Of a stretch of 64,000 nt of DNA, positions 41,124-49,854 are shown one piece after another. The DNA is from a bacterium (lineage in GTDB: Bacteria; Patescibacteria; ABY1; JAGPKW01). How positions within the stretch are numbered: position 1 is the first letter of the stretch; each line of letters opens with the position of its first letter. Under the pieces are notes generated by a model that saw nothing but the letters and a program-made list of their open reading frames with translations, was not told where the DNA came from and made no database searches. The position numbers were made by a program, and so were the translations under genes. The stretch is taken from NCBI GenBank assembly GCA_021780535.1, contig JAJXYN010000012.1, forward strand, positions 1 through 64,000, read 5' to 3'.

Positions 41124-42590
41124 ATGTCTACATTATATCGTAAATATCGTCCTAAATTGTGGTCTGAGGTTTTTGGCCAAGAAAATATAAAAAACACTTT
41201 AAAGAATGAAATTTTGAACAATAAACTTGCTCATGCTTATATTTTTGCTGGTTCTAGGGGTATTGGTAAAACTACAACTGCTAGGCTTTTTGCTAAAACT
41301 TTGAATTGTAAAAATAGAAAACCTAATGATATTGAACCTTGTTGTGCTTGTGATTCTTGTTTGGCTATTGATGGTGGAAGTAGTATGGAACTTATTGAAA
41401 TTGATGCTGCTTCTAATACTGGTGTTGATGATGTTAGAGAACTTAGAAAACTTACAAGAATTCCTGCTTCTGTTGGTTCTTATAAAATTTTTATTATAGA
41501 TGAAGTTCATATGTTGTCTAAGCAAGCTTTTAATGCTTTATTAAAGACATTAGAAGAACCTCCTGAAAGAGTTATTTTTATTCTTGCTACTACAGAAATT
41601 AATAAAATATTAGATACTATTCTTTCTAGGTGTCAGATTTTTAAATTCAAAAAGGCTACTAATGAAGAAATTATTGCTGATTTAAAATTGATTTGTGAGA
41701 AAGAAGGAATAGATGTTTCAAATGATGTTCTTTTACATGTTGCTGAAAAATCTACTGGTGGTTTTAGAGATGCTGAGAGTTTGCTTGGTCAGATATTATC
41801 TTCTTTAAATCAAAAAACTATAAACAAAGAAGATATAACTTATATAGTAAATAAAACGGATCAGGATTTTATTTTAAATTTTGTTGCAAGTATTTCTTCT
41901 AGGGATATAAAATCTTGTTTTAATATAATTTCTGAAGTTATAGAAACACAATCAAATTTTGATGATTATGTTTTAGATCTTATAGAAATATTTAGAAAAA
42001 TTTTGATTTACAAATACAACCCTGATTGTATGGAAAATTGGAAGAATTTAAATAGCGATATAAAAAATTCTATAGAGAAAACATCAAAAGAACTCGATTT
42101 TAGTAGATTATCTATAGTTATTAAAAAATTAATTCAAGTTAAATTAGATATAAAAAATTGTGATATTATCCAATTACCATTAGAAATTGCTGTTGTGGAA
42201 ATGTGTGAGGAGAAAATGGATGGGCATTCTGATGTAATGCCTGTAGGAAATAATAAATCCAACAATGTTTTAATGGATGTTAAAAAATCAGCCTCTGCTG
42301 AAGCTACGACAGACAAGGATGTTTCTGTTTTGGATATTTTAAATGACGATGAACCTAAACCAGATATTATAGAAGTTGTTAAAAAAAATGGTTTATTGAA
42401 TCATGTTGATCCTTTAAAGAGAGATAGAATGATGAAAAAATTTGGATTGAATAAAAATGCTGTGACGCAAAATATTACATCTACACAAGAAAGTGGTAAC
42501 GTTTTAGTGGATGTTAAAAAAAATGAACCAGAACAAGATGTCTCAGTTTTTGATATATTAAAAGATGAATTTGCCGAAAATTTAGAATAA
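41124..42590 (+). CDS. dnaX: DNA polymerase III subunit gamma/tau
   Basis: 488 residues. Starts MSTLYRKYRPKLWSEVFGQE, Walker A GSRGIGKTTTA, zinc site with CCACDSC, DEVHML (Walker B) and SRC sensor region. The C-terminal part (about 360-488) is low complexity with repeated VLMDVKK/VLVDVKK blocks followed by DVSVLDIL and DVSVFDIL. Clamp-loader ATPase. A possible frameshift site for gamma was not identified. Confidence 0.95.
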   Translation: MSTLYRKYRPKLWSEVFGQENIKNTLKNEILNNKLAHAYIFAGSRGIGKTTTARLFAKTLNCKNRKPNDIEPCCACDSCLAIDGGSSMELIEIDAASNTGVDDVRELRKLTRIPASVGSYKIFIIDEVHMLSKQAFNALLKTLEEPPERVIFILATTEINKILDTILSRCQIFKFKKATNEEIIADLKLICEKEGIDVSNDVLLHVAEKSTGGFRDAESLLGQILSSLNQKTINKEDITYIVNKTDQDFILNFVASISSRDIKSCFNIISEVIETQSNFDDYVLDLIEIFRKILIYKYNPDCMENWKNLNSDIKNSIEKTSKELDFSRLSIVIKKLIQVKLDIKNCDIIQLPLEIAVVEMCEEKMDGHSDVMPVGNNKSNNVLMDVKKSASAEATTDKDVSVLDILNDDEPKPDIIEVVKKNGLLNHVDPLKRDRMMKKFGLNKNAVTQNITSTQESGNVLVDVKKNEPEQDVSVFDILKDEFAENLE

Positions 42591-42598
42591 ATTAAAAT

Positions 42599-42633
42599 AA
42601 AAAATGTAGATGTTTATTATCTACATTTTTTAT
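42599..42633. terminator. Bidirectional terminator dnaX/trmD
   Basis: AAAAATGTAGAT-GTTTATT-ATCTACATTTTTT between convergent genes. Confidence 0.85.
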
Positions 42634-43295
42634 TTTTTTGTCTTATTCTTTTCTTGCCAATCTTTTATTAGTTTATGATTGCCAGATTTTAATATTTCTG
42701 GAATTTTTAATTCTATCGTTTTTCCATTTTTTTTAAATTTAAATATTTCTGGTTTTGTGTATTGTGGATATTCTGTGTCATTATTGTCATAAAAAGAATC
42801 TTGTTTGAAACTTTCTTCATTTCCAAGTACGCCTGGCAATAGTCTTGTTATTGAATCTACGAGTATCATTGCTGGAATATTACCGTTTGTTAATACATAA
42901 TCTCCAATTGATATTTTTTTATCTATAAATTCATCTATTCTTGAATCTATTCCTTCATAATGTCCATTTATCATGACTATTTGGTCTAGTTTTGAAAATT
43001 CTTTTGCTAGTTTTTGATTGTATTTTTCTCCGGTTGGTGTGAATAGAATTATTTTGCTATTTTTTGAGAGTTTTATTTTTTTGAGAGTTTTATATATGGG
43101 CTCTATTTTCATAAGCATCCCTGGTCCACCACCATAAGGAGTGTCGTCAACGGTTCTGTGGCTATCTGTTGTGTTGTCTCTAATGTTGTGGATCTTTATT
43201 TTTATAATTTTTTCTTTTTGAGCGCGTTTAATGATGCTTTCATTAAAATATGAATCAAATATGTTTGGAAAAATTGTTAATATATCAAATTTCAT
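42630..43295 (-). CDS. trmD: tRNA (guanine37-N1)-methyltransferase
   Basis: 221 residues. SPOUT knot motifs: YGGGPGMLMKIEP, INGHYEGIDSR, and GDYVLTNGNIPAMILVD with RLLPGVLGNEES. Methylates G37 next to the anticodon of Leu, Pro and Arg tRNAs, preventing frameshifts. It lies apart from rpsP, its usual operon partner, which is on the same strand 1.4 kb upstream. Promoter TTGGCA-18-TATAAT on the minus strand. Confidence 0.95.
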   Translation of the reverse strand: MKFDILTIFPNIFDSYFNESIIKRAQKEKIIKIKIHNIRDNTTDSHRTVDDTPYGGGPGMLMKIEPIYKTLKKIKLSKNSKIILFTPTGEKYNQKLAKEFSKLDQIVMINGHYEGIDSRIDEFIDKKISIGDYVLTNGNIPAMILVDSITRLLPGVLGNEESFKQDSFYDNNDTEYPQYTKPEIFKFKKNGKTIELKIPEILKSGNHKLIKDWQEKNKTKK

Positions 43296-43321
43296 TTTAT
43301 TGTCTAATATTTATATTGTTA

Positions 43322-43351
43322 ATTATATAGGTTAAACTATTAATTTGCCAA
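43322..43351 (-). promoter_or_regulatory. trmD promoter
   Basis: Minus strand TTGGCA, 18 bp, TATAAT. The 20-nt block around the -10 (43317-43336) also occurs exactly upstream of smpB. Confidence 0.65.
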
Positions 43352-43532
43352 ATTTTTATAATATGATCATATTTAGCTAATTTTATTATTGTTTATAAAC
43401 TATTAAATTATGTGGTTACAAAATATTGTAAAATCCATATCTCTTTTATTTTTGATTTATTTAAACTATAATGGAACGTACGAGTGTTTCTAGTGGAATA
43501 CTAATAGAAATAATTATTTAAATTATAAAAAT

Positions 43533-44150
43533 ATGATAGTTGTTGATGTTGAAACTACTGGTACGAATCCTTATAAACATTGTATAGTTAGTATTGGGGC
43601 TGTTGAATTTGAAAATCCTTCTAATACTTTTTATAGAGAATGTCAGATTTTCGAAGGAGCTGAAATTGATCTTACTGCTATGAGGGTGAATGGTTTTTCT
43701 ATGGATGAAATAAGAGACCCGAATAAAAAAACTTTAGAACAAGTGATGAAAGAATTTTTGAATTGGTGTTCAAGTTTTTATAACAAGACTATCATTGCTC
43801 ATAATGCTGGATTTGATTTTGGTTTTTTGGAGCAATCTTGTAAACGATATAATATTTATTGGCAATTTGGTTTTAGATCTATTGATATTCATACAACTTG
43901 TTATTTAGATATGATGGCTAAGAATATAGAGATACCAATGATGTATGGTACTAGTGGAATTAGTCTAAATAAAGTTCTTGAATATTGTGGTCTTCCAAGA
44001 GAACCAGAACCACATAATGCTTTAAATGGTGCTAAATATGAGACTGAGTCTATGCATAGACTTTTAGAAGGGAAGAGTGTTTATCCTGAGTTTACTTCTT
44101 TTAAGATACCGAATTATCTTATGAAAACTAAACAAGCTACTTTGTTTTAA
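43533..44150 (+). CDS. DnaQ-like 3'-5' exonuclease
   Basis: 205 residues. DEDDh fold: Exo I VVDVETTGTNP (Asp, Glu), Exo II HNAGFDFGFLE (Asp), Exo III EPHNALNGAKYE. The usual HxALxDA motif would place a metal-binding Asp five residues after His; here it is Gly, so either a subfamily variant or altered activity is indicated. It could proofread DNA or trim RNA. Single gene with TATAAT about 60 bp upstream. Confidence 0.82.
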   Translation: MIVVDVETTGTNPYKHCIVSIGAVEFENPSNTFYRECQIFEGAEIDLTAMRVNGFSMDEIRDPNKKTLEQVMKEFLNWCSSFYNKTIIAHNAGFDFGFLEQSCKRYNIYWQFGFRSIDIHTTCYLDMMAKNIEIPMMYGTSGISLNKVLEYCGLPREPEPHNALNGAKYETESMHRLLEGKSVYPEFTSFKIPNYLMKTKQATLF

Positions 44151-44156
44151 GATAAA

Positions 44157-44190
44157 ACAAAAAATACTGATTTAACTCAGTATTTTTTAG
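44157..44190. terminator. Bidirectional terminator exonuclease/khpA
   Basis: AAAAAATACTGA-TTTAAC-TCAGTATTTTTTA. Confidence 0.85.
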
Positions 44191-44202
44191 TTCTAAATAA
44201 TA

Positions 44203-44535
44203 TTAGATTGTGAAGTTTTCGATTCCTTCTGTTGAAGGAGCTTTTTCTTCGTAAGCGTCTCTATCTTCATATCTTGGTCTTGAACCTTCTGGTTCAACAA
44301 TTTTTAGATTAACTCTAGCATTGTTTTTTGCACCAACAATTTTTAACAAAGTTCTGATAGCTCTAGCTGTTTGGCCTTTTCTACCAATAATTTGTCCCAT
44401 GTCTTCTGGGTTTAAATTTAATGTAATTAACACACCCATTTCATCAATTGTTCTTTCCAACTTTATATCATCTGGGAATTGTACTATTGACTTAACGATG
44501 AAATCAACAAATTCTAAATCTTTTTGATCTGACAT
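44203..44535 (-). CDS. khpA: KH-domain RNA-binding protein KhpA
   Basis: 110 residues. The KH core has GxxG as IIGRKGQTARAIRTLL near residue 50, followed by LKIVEP, then a short acidic tail. Matches the KhpA/YlqC family, which binds RNA with KhpB and affects division and ribosome work. Order rpsP-khpA is the common one; here an 86-nt rod hairpin separates them. Confidence 0.9.
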   Translation of the reverse strand: MSDQKDLEFVDFIVKSIVQFPDDIKLERTIDEMGVLITLNLNPEDMGQIIGRKGQTARAIRTLLKIVGAKNNARVNLKIVEPEGSRPRYEDRDAYEEKAPSTEGIENFTI

Positions 44536-44601
44536 ATTTTTATTCCTTATCGTTCTTATAATATTTTATTAAGAACTTTTATTAAAATTAGTTAAATAAA
44601 T

Positions 44602-44687
44602 AATAGATTAGTGTATAGCTGAAAGCGATTATTTTTGGTTTTGGCCGACCTTTTAAAAAAATCACTTTTAGCTTCCACTAATCTATT
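44602..44687 (-). other. Rod-like hairpin between rpsP and khpA
   Basis: AATAGATTAGTG/CACTAATCTATT (12 bp), then AGCTGAAAG/CTTTTAGCT, then GATTATTTTT/AAAAAAATC, with GGT/ACC at the tip. Nearly the whole 86 nt is paired. No T run follows on the minus strand, so it is unlikely to be a simple terminator; processing site or regulatory element is possible. Confidence 0.55.
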
Positions 44688-44707
44688 TGTAGTTGTCTAT
44701 ATTTAAG

Positions 44708-45109
44708 TTAAGCTTGAGGATTTTCTGTAGATTCTGTAGCTGGTTTTGCAGCTTCTTCGGCTTCTTTTGCTTCTTTTGCTTTTTTAGCTTCAGCTTCAGC
44801 CTTTTTCTTTGTTTCTTCTTTTGCTTTTTTTACTTTTGTAGGAATGTAGAAAGTTTTAACTTTTTTTCCTTCTATAACTCCATTTTTAACTAGGATGTTA
44901 TTTACTGTTTCTGATGTCCCAGCTCCTTTTGATATCCAAAATTGAATTCTTTCTTTATTTAATTCAACTTTTTTATCTTTACTTGCAGGATGATAATGAC
45001 CTAAGTATTCTAAAACTGATGAGTTTGTAGCCTTAGATTTCTCTGAAATAATCAATCTGTATGAAGGTTGACTTTTCTTACCAATTCTTTGTAGTCTGAT
45101 TGTTAACAT
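44708..45109 (-). CDS. rpsP: 30S ribosomal protein S16
   Basis: 133 residues; core MLTIRLQRIGKKSQPSYRLI, then EYLGHYHP and GAGTSETV are S16 signatures. The usual length is about 80-90; here a Lys/Ala/Glu-rich tail (about residues 90-133) is added, like extensions seen in other lineages. Promoter TTGACT-17-TACAAT precedes it. Confidence 0.96.
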   Translation of the reverse strand: MLTIRLQRIGKKSQPSYRLIISEKSKATNSSVLEYLGHYHPASKDKKVELNKERIQFWISKGAGTSETVNNILVKNGVIEGKKVKTFYIPTKVKKAKEETKKKAEAEAKKAKEAKEAEEAAKPATESTENPQA

Positions 45110-45146
45110 GAATATCAGTTAATTAATAATTTAAATATTAATTAAC

Positions 45147-45175
45147 ATTGTACTATGTTTTTGAGCCGAAGTCAA
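45147..45175 (-). promoter_or_regulatory. rpsP promoter
   Basis: Minus strand TTGACT, 17 bp, TACAAT. Confidence 0.75.
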
Positions 45176-45182
45176 TAATAAA

Positions 45183-45297
45183 AAACCAAAACTGAAAAAA
45201 TCAAGAACCAAAACAAAACGAAAATATTTCTAGTTTTAAAATTTGGTTTTTAAAATTTGAATTTGTTTTGGTTTTTGGTTTTTTCAGTTTTTAATTT
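45183..45297. repeat. Large AT-rich inverted repeat between rpsP and greA
   Basis: AAAAACCAAAACTGAAAAAA at the left is complementary to the TTTTTTCAGTTTTT and GGTTTTTGG sequences at the right, with AACCAAAACAAAA/TTTTGTTTTGGTT inside. It fills much of the 328-bp spacer, which otherwise carries the rpsP promoter and AT-rich DNA. Confidence 0.5.
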
Positions 45298-45437
45298 AAA
45301 ATATTATTCATCTAACATAAGGTAAATTTCATGTCTAGTCTTTACATCTTTTATCTCCTATGGTATATTTTTTATATCGAACCAAGAATATTGGTTTTTT
45401 ATTATTACAAGATATTTAAAAGAAAGGTAAAAAAATT

Positions 45438-45908
45438 ATGCAAGGAATACAGAAACATTATGTATCTCAAGAAGGATATGATGAAATTAAAAAAGATTTA
45501 GAATATAGAAAAATTGATTTAAGGAAAGAGATTTCTGACAGGATTAAAATTGCTAAAGATTTTGGTGATTTATCTGAAAATGCTGCCTATACTGAAGCAA
45601 GAGAAGCTCAAAATGATAATGAAGCAAAAATAAGAGAATTGGAAGATATTATTCTCACCGTTGAAGTTGTTAAAGCTGATAAAGGAATAAATAAAATACA
45701 AATAGGTTCTAAATTTGTAGTTGAACTAAACGGAAAAGAAAATACTTATTATTTAGTTGGATCAACTGAAGCTGACCCTGCTACATTTAAAATTTCTAAT
45801 GAATCTCCACTTGGTATGGTATTTTTAGGGAAAAAGGCTGGAGATGAAGCTGAGTTTAAGGGACCATCTGGGACTATTATGAAATTTAAAATCAAAAAAA
45901 TTCTTTAA
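45438..45908 (+). CDS. greA: Transcription elongation factor GreA
   Basis: 156 residues. N-terminal coiled coil with the acidic tip DFGDLSENAAYTEAREAQ, and C-terminal FKBP-like domain with ESPLGMVFLGKKAGDE. It rescues backtracked RNA polymerase. GAAAGG lies about 12 nt before the ATG. Terminator at 45936 separates it from hrcA. Confidence 0.96.
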   Translation: MQGIQKHYVSQEGYDEIKKDLEYRKIDLRKEISDRIKIAKDFGDLSENAAYTEAREAQNDNEAKIRELEDIILTVEVVKADKGINKIQIGSKFVVELNGKENTYYLVGSTEADPATFKISNESPLGMVFLGKKAGDEAEFKGPSGTIMKFKIKKIL

Positions 45909-45933
45909 AATTTCTTATGTGCTAGTAATTATG

Positions 45934-45967
45934 CTAAAAATCTTGGGGTTTCCTGAGATTTTTTATT
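45934..45967 (+). terminator. greA terminator
   Basis: AAATCTtGGG-GTTT-CCtgAGATTTTTTATTT. Confidence 0.75.
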
Positions 45968-45978
45968 TCTGTTAATAA

Positions 45979-46005
45979 TTAGCACTTGACACTTTAGAGT
46001 GCTAA
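45979..46005. promoter_or_regulatory. CIRCE operator
   Basis: TTAGCACTT, 9-nt spacer, GAGTGCTAA: one mismatch from the consensus CIRCE repeat bound by HrcA. It overlaps the promoter of hrcA and implies autoregulated heat-shock control. Confidence 0.95.
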
Positions 46006-46014
46006 TAGTAAAAT
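45986..46014 (+). promoter_or_regulatory. Heat-shock operon promoter
   Basis: TTGACA, exactly 17 bp, TAAAAT. The -35 box lies within the CIRCE repeat, so HrcA binding blocks RNA polymerase. Confidence 0.88.
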
Positions 46015-46037
46015 AATATTTAGGTAAGTATTTATTT

Positions 46038-46721
46038 ATGAAAAATTTAACAAATAGACAACGGGAATTATTAAAAATAATTATAGAAAATTATATAGAT
46101 ACAAGTATTCCGGTTGGTTCTAAACAAATAACAGAAAGATTAGATCTTAGTTCAGCTACTATACGTAACGAGATGGCTGAACTTGAATCTTTTGGGTATT
46201 TAATTCAACCGCATATTTCTGCTGGTAGAATCCCCACAGAAGAAGCTTATGTGTTTTATGTTAATAATTTTTTACTAAACACTAAAATATCTTCTTCAGA
46301 TGAGGTTTTGTTGGCTGAAGTGCAAGATGAAAATCCAAGAGAGTACTATAAAAAAATAGCTAAAAAATTAGCTGAAATGTTAAATTTAGCTATAATAATA
46401 TCTTTTTCTAAAAATGATATTTATTTTACTGGTATTTCTGGTCTTTTTACACAAACTGAATTTAAAAAAGATTTTGTTTGTCTGTCTGATTTTACGTCTT
46501 TACTTGATCATTTAGATGAAAAACATTCTTTTATTTTTGATCATCTAAAAAACGATATAAATATTAATATAGGTTTAGATAACCCTTTTTCTGAATTTTG
46601 CGGGTCTGTAATAATAAAATTTAATAATGGATATATTATGTCTGTTATTGGACCAATTAGAATGAATTATGCAAGAGTGTTAAATTGTTTAAATTATATT
46701 AAAAACAATTTTAAAATTTAA
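46038..46721 (+). CDS. hrcA: Heat-inducible repressor HrcA (short form)
   Basis: 227 residues against about 340 for the family. The N-terminal winged helix is intact: NRQRELLKIIIENYIDTSIP, LSSATIRNEMAELE, SAGRIPTEEAY. The C-terminal domain is compact but keeps GSVIIKFNNGYIMSVIGPIRMNY in pieces GSVIIKF and IGPIRMNYARV, typical of the HrcA end. So the inserted middle domain is reduced, rather than the gene being truncated. Its CIRCE site is directly upstream. Confidence 0.95.
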   Translation: MKNLTNRQRELLKIIIENYIDTSIPVGSKQITERLDLSSATIRNEMAELESFGYLIQPHISAGRIPTEEAYVFYVNNFLLNTKISSSDEVLLAEVQDENPREYYKKIAKKLAEMLNLAIIISFSKNDIYFTGISGLFTQTEFKKDFVCLSDFTSLLDHLDEKHSFIFDHLKNDININIGLDNPFSEFCGSVIIKFNNGYIMSVIGPIRMNYARVLNCLNYIKNNFKI

Positions 46722-46741
46722 GAATTTAAGAATTTAAAAAT

Positions 46742-47260
46742 ATGAATGAAGAAGAAAAAGTTGAAGATCCGCTTTCGCAAGAAATTATAGCGGAAGAAGA
46801 AAATAAAAAAAAAGAAGAAGCAATAAAGGAAGTTAATATAGATTATAAAGATATGGCATTAAGAGCTCTTGCAGACCTTGATAATTATAAAAAAAGAAGT
46901 GAAGACGATAAACAAGAATTTAGAAAAATGGCTAATTTCAATGTAATATCTGAATTTTTGGATATTTACAATAATTTAAAACAGGCGGAAAGTTTTATTC
47001 CAGAAAATCAAAAGGAACTTGGTTGGGTAAAAGGAGTTATTATGATAACAACCCAGTTTAAAGAAAGATTTGGCCAATTTGGTTTGGAAGAATTTAATGT
47101 TTTAGGTGAAGTTTTTGATCATAATACCATGGAAGCTATATCTACTGATCAGGATAAATCAAAAAAGGAAGATATTGTTCTGAGGGAGATAAGTCCAGGT
47201 TTTAAAATGGGTGATAGAATAGTGCAACATGCGAGAGTAGTTGTGAATAAAATAAAATAA
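46742..47260 (+). CDS. grpE: Nucleotide exchange factor GrpE
   Basis: 172 residues. Acidic N-terminus, long helix ALRALADLDNYKKRSEDDKQ, and C-terminal beta domain with FDHNTMEAISTDQD and GFKMGDRIVQHARVVVNK. It releases ADP from DnaK. Follows hrcA by 20 bp in the heat-shock operon. Confidence 0.95.
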   Translation: MNEEEKVEDPLSQEIIAEEENKKKEEAIKEVNIDYKDMALRALADLDNYKKRSEDDKQEFRKMANFNVISEFLDIYNNLKQAESFIPENQKELGWVKGVIMITTQFKERFGQFGLEEFNVLGEVFDHNTMEAISTDQDKSKKEDIVLREISPGFKMGDRIVQHARVVVNKIK

Positions 47261-47337
47261 ATTTAAAAATTTGAAATATTTAATTAATCTAATAAATACG
47301 TGAATTGATTTAATTTACGTATAAAGGAACTATTATT

Positions 47338-47766
47338 ATGTCTATTATAAAATATAATCCTTTTAATGAAGTAGAGAATCTTTGGGATAATTTTTTTAAT
47401 GATGATAAATTTATTCCTATGGCTTCAAGATCTATTCCTATGATGCCACCTATGGATGTTTACGATGACAAAGATAATGTTTATGTTGATGTTGCTTTGT
47501 CTGGTGTTGATCCAAAAGATGTAAATATAGAAATAGAAAATGGATTACTTTGTGTAAGTGGTAATGTTGAAAAGAAAACTGAAATTGATGAGAAAAATTA
47601 TTATAAAAAAGAAATAAGAAGAAGTGCTTTTTCTAGAAAAATTGCATTACCAAGTGAAGTTGATAGTGAAAAGGCTCAAGCTACTTATACTAATGGAGTT
47701 TTAAAAATATCTGTTCCGAAGAAAAATGAAGCGAAGTCTAAAAAAATTGAAGTAAAAATAAAATAA
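47338..47766 (+). CDS. Small heat-shock protein Hsp20
   Basis: 142 residues. Alpha-crystallin domain: PPMDVYDDKDNVYVDVALSG, NGLLCVSGN, YKKEIRRSAFSRKIALP, and the closing YTNGVLKISVPKK (GVL motif) plus EAKSKKIEVKI. ATP-independent holdase. Between grpE and dnaK; AAGGA precedes the ATG. Confidence 0.94.
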   Translation: MSIIKYNPFNEVENLWDNFFNDDKFIPMASRSIPMMPPMDVYDDKDNVYVDVALSGVDPKDVNIEIENGLLCVSGNVEKKTEIDEKNYYKKEIRRSAFSRKIALPSEVDSEKAQATYTNGVLKISVPKKNEAKSKKIEVKIK

Positions 47767-47818
47767 AATAAAATATTATTTAAATTTAAATTAAAAATTA
47801 ATTAAACATAAAAAATAT

Positions 47819-49738
47819 ATGGGAAAGATTCTTGGTATCGATTTAGGTACAACAAATTCATGTATGGCTATAATAGAGGGTGGTAAATATACTATTTTGG
47901 AAAATAAAGAAGGTGCTAGAACTACTCCTTCTGTTGTTGCTGAAACAAAAACAGGAGAAAGAATAGTTGGGCAAGTTGCAAAAAGACAATCGGTGACTAA
48001 TCCTAAAAATACTCTTTATTCTGTAAAAAGACTTATTGGTAGAAAATATTCAGATGCATCAGTGACTCGTGATAAAGCATTGCTCCCTTATGAAATAAAA
48101 CAAGGACCAAATGATTCTATAAAAGTTGTTATGAATGGTAAGGAATATGCTTCAGAAGAAATATCTGCTATGGTTTTGAGAAAATTAAAAGAAGATGCAG
48201 AAGCTAAACTTGGTGAAAAAATAACAGAAGCTGTTATCACTGTTCCTGCTTATTTTGATGATTCACAAAGACAAGCCACAAAAAATGCTGGTCAAATTGC
48301 TGGTCTTGAAGTTAAGAGAATTATTAATGAACCTACAGCTGCAGCTTTGGCATATGGTTTTAATAAGAATAAAAATGAGAAAATTTTAATTTATGATTTT
48401 GGTGGTGGTACTTTTGATGTTTCTGTTCTTGAAGTTGATGAAGTTGATGGAGAATTATCAGTAGAAGTTAAAGCTACTAATGGAGATACACATCTTGGTG
48501 GCGATGATCTTGATAATGCTATTATAAATTATTTAATAGCTGAATTTAAAAAAGAAAAAGGCGTTGATTTATCAAATGATCAAATGGCTGTTCAAAGATT
48601 AAAAGAAGCTGCTGAAAAATCTAAAATTGAGCTTTCTTCTTCTCTTGAATCTCAAATTTCATTACCATTTATTACAAATACATCTGCTGGTCCAGAACAT
48701 ATGGAAATGAGACTTACAAGAGCTAAACTTGAAGAGATAGCTTCTCCTTTTATTGAAAGGACAAAAGCTCCTGTTGAAAATGCTTTAAGAGATTCTGGTG
48801 TTTCTAAATCTGATATTGCTCAAATTGTTCTTGTTGGAGGACAAACTAGAATGCCTGCTATGATTAAATTCGTAGAAGATTATTTTGGCAAAAAAGCTAA
48901 TGCTACTGTTAACCCTGATGAGGTGGTTGCTGCTGGTGCCGCTGTACAAGCTGGAGTTTTACAAGGTGATGTTAAAGATGTTTTGCTTCTTGATGTTACT
49001 CCATTAACTCTTGGAATTGAGACTATGGGTGGGATAAGAACTCCATTAATAGCAAGAAATACAACTATACCAACTTCTAAATCTCAAGTGTTTTCTACGG
49101 CTGTTGATAATCAACCATCTGTTGAAATTCATGTTTTGCAAGGTGAGAGAGAAATGGCTGCTGACAATAAAACACTTGGTAGATTTACTTTAGATGGTAT
49201 TATGTCTGCTCCAAGAGGAGTTCCTCAAATTGAGGTAACTTTTGATCTTGATGCAAACGGTATTTTAAATGTAAAAGCTAAAGATAAGGCTACAAATAAA
49301 GAACAACATATTACAATTACAGCTTCTACAACTCTTTCAAAGGAAGAAGTTGAAAAAATGGCTCATGAAGCAGAATTACATGCTGAAGAAGATAAAAAGA
49401 AAAAAGAGATTATTGAAATTAGAAACGAAGGAGAATCATTGATTTATCAAACAGAAAAAATGATGAAAGAAAATGATGCTAAATTTACAGCTGATGATAA
49501 AACAAATCTTGAAGGAAGGATTAAAAACCTTAAAGATATCTTGGCCAAAACGGATGCAACTCATGATGAGATTAAAAAAGAGGTAAGTGCATTATCTGAA
49601 GAAGCCCAAAAGATTGGTACAAAAATGTATCAAAATCAACAACAAGCTCAACCTCAAGGTAATCCTGAAGCTTCACAAGAAGCTCCAAAAGCTGAAGAAC
49701 AAGAAACCGTTAACGGAGAGTTTGAAGAAAAGAAGTAG
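47819..49738 (+). CDS. dnaK: Molecular chaperone DnaK
   Basis: 639 residues. GKILGIDLGTTNSCMAI, VITVPAYFDDSQRQATKNA in pieces VPAYFDDSQRQ, IINEPTAAALAYG, DFGGGTFDVSVLE, VGGQTRMPAM and the substrate-binding domain LLDVTPLTLGIET. Normal length with a Gln/Glu-rich tail. Hsp70 ATPase working with GrpE and DnaJ of the same cluster. Confidence 0.98.
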   Translation: MGKILGIDLGTTNSCMAIIEGGKYTILENKEGARTTPSVVAETKTGERIVGQVAKRQSVTNPKNTLYSVKRLIGRKYSDASVTRDKALLPYEIKQGPNDSIKVVMNGKEYASEEISAMVLRKLKEDAEAKLGEKITEAVITVPAYFDDSQRQATKNAGQIAGLEVKRIINEPTAAALAYGFNKNKNEKILIYDFGGGTFDVSVLEVDEVDGELSVEVKATNGDTHLGGDDLDNAIINYLIAEFKKEKGVDLSNDQMAVQRLKEAAEKSKIELSSSLESQISLPFITNTSAGPEHMEMRLTRAKLEEIASPFIERTKAPVENALRDSGVSKSDIAQIVLVGGQTRMPAMIKFVEDYFGKKANATVNPDEVVAAGAAVQAGVLQGDVKDVLLLDVTPLTLGIETMGGIRTPLIARNTTIPTSKSQVFSTAVDNQPSVEIHVLQGEREMAADNKTLGRFTLDGIMSAPRGVPQIEVTFDLDANGILNVKAKDKATNKEQHITITASTTLSKEEVEKMAHEAELHAEEDKKKKEIIEIRNEGESLIYQTEKMMKENDAKFTADDKTNLEGRIKNLKDILAKTDATHDEIKKEVSALSEEAQKIGTKMYQNQQQAQPQGNPEASQEAPKAEEQETVNGEFEEKK

Positions 49739-49779
49739 TTTTTAATTTAATTTTTTAAATTTATAAATAGTCTTTCAAT

Positions 49780-49812
49780 AGACAGGAATAATAATTTAGT
49801 TATTCCTGTTTG
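49780..49812 (+). terminator. dnaK terminator
   Basis: ACAGGAATAA-TAATTTAG-TTATTCCTGT then TTGTTTGG. Moderate strength, so some read-through to the next genes is possible. Confidence 0.7.
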
Positions 49813-49854
49813 TTTGGTAGAATATTCATTATATAATTAATTGTTTCTAATATT

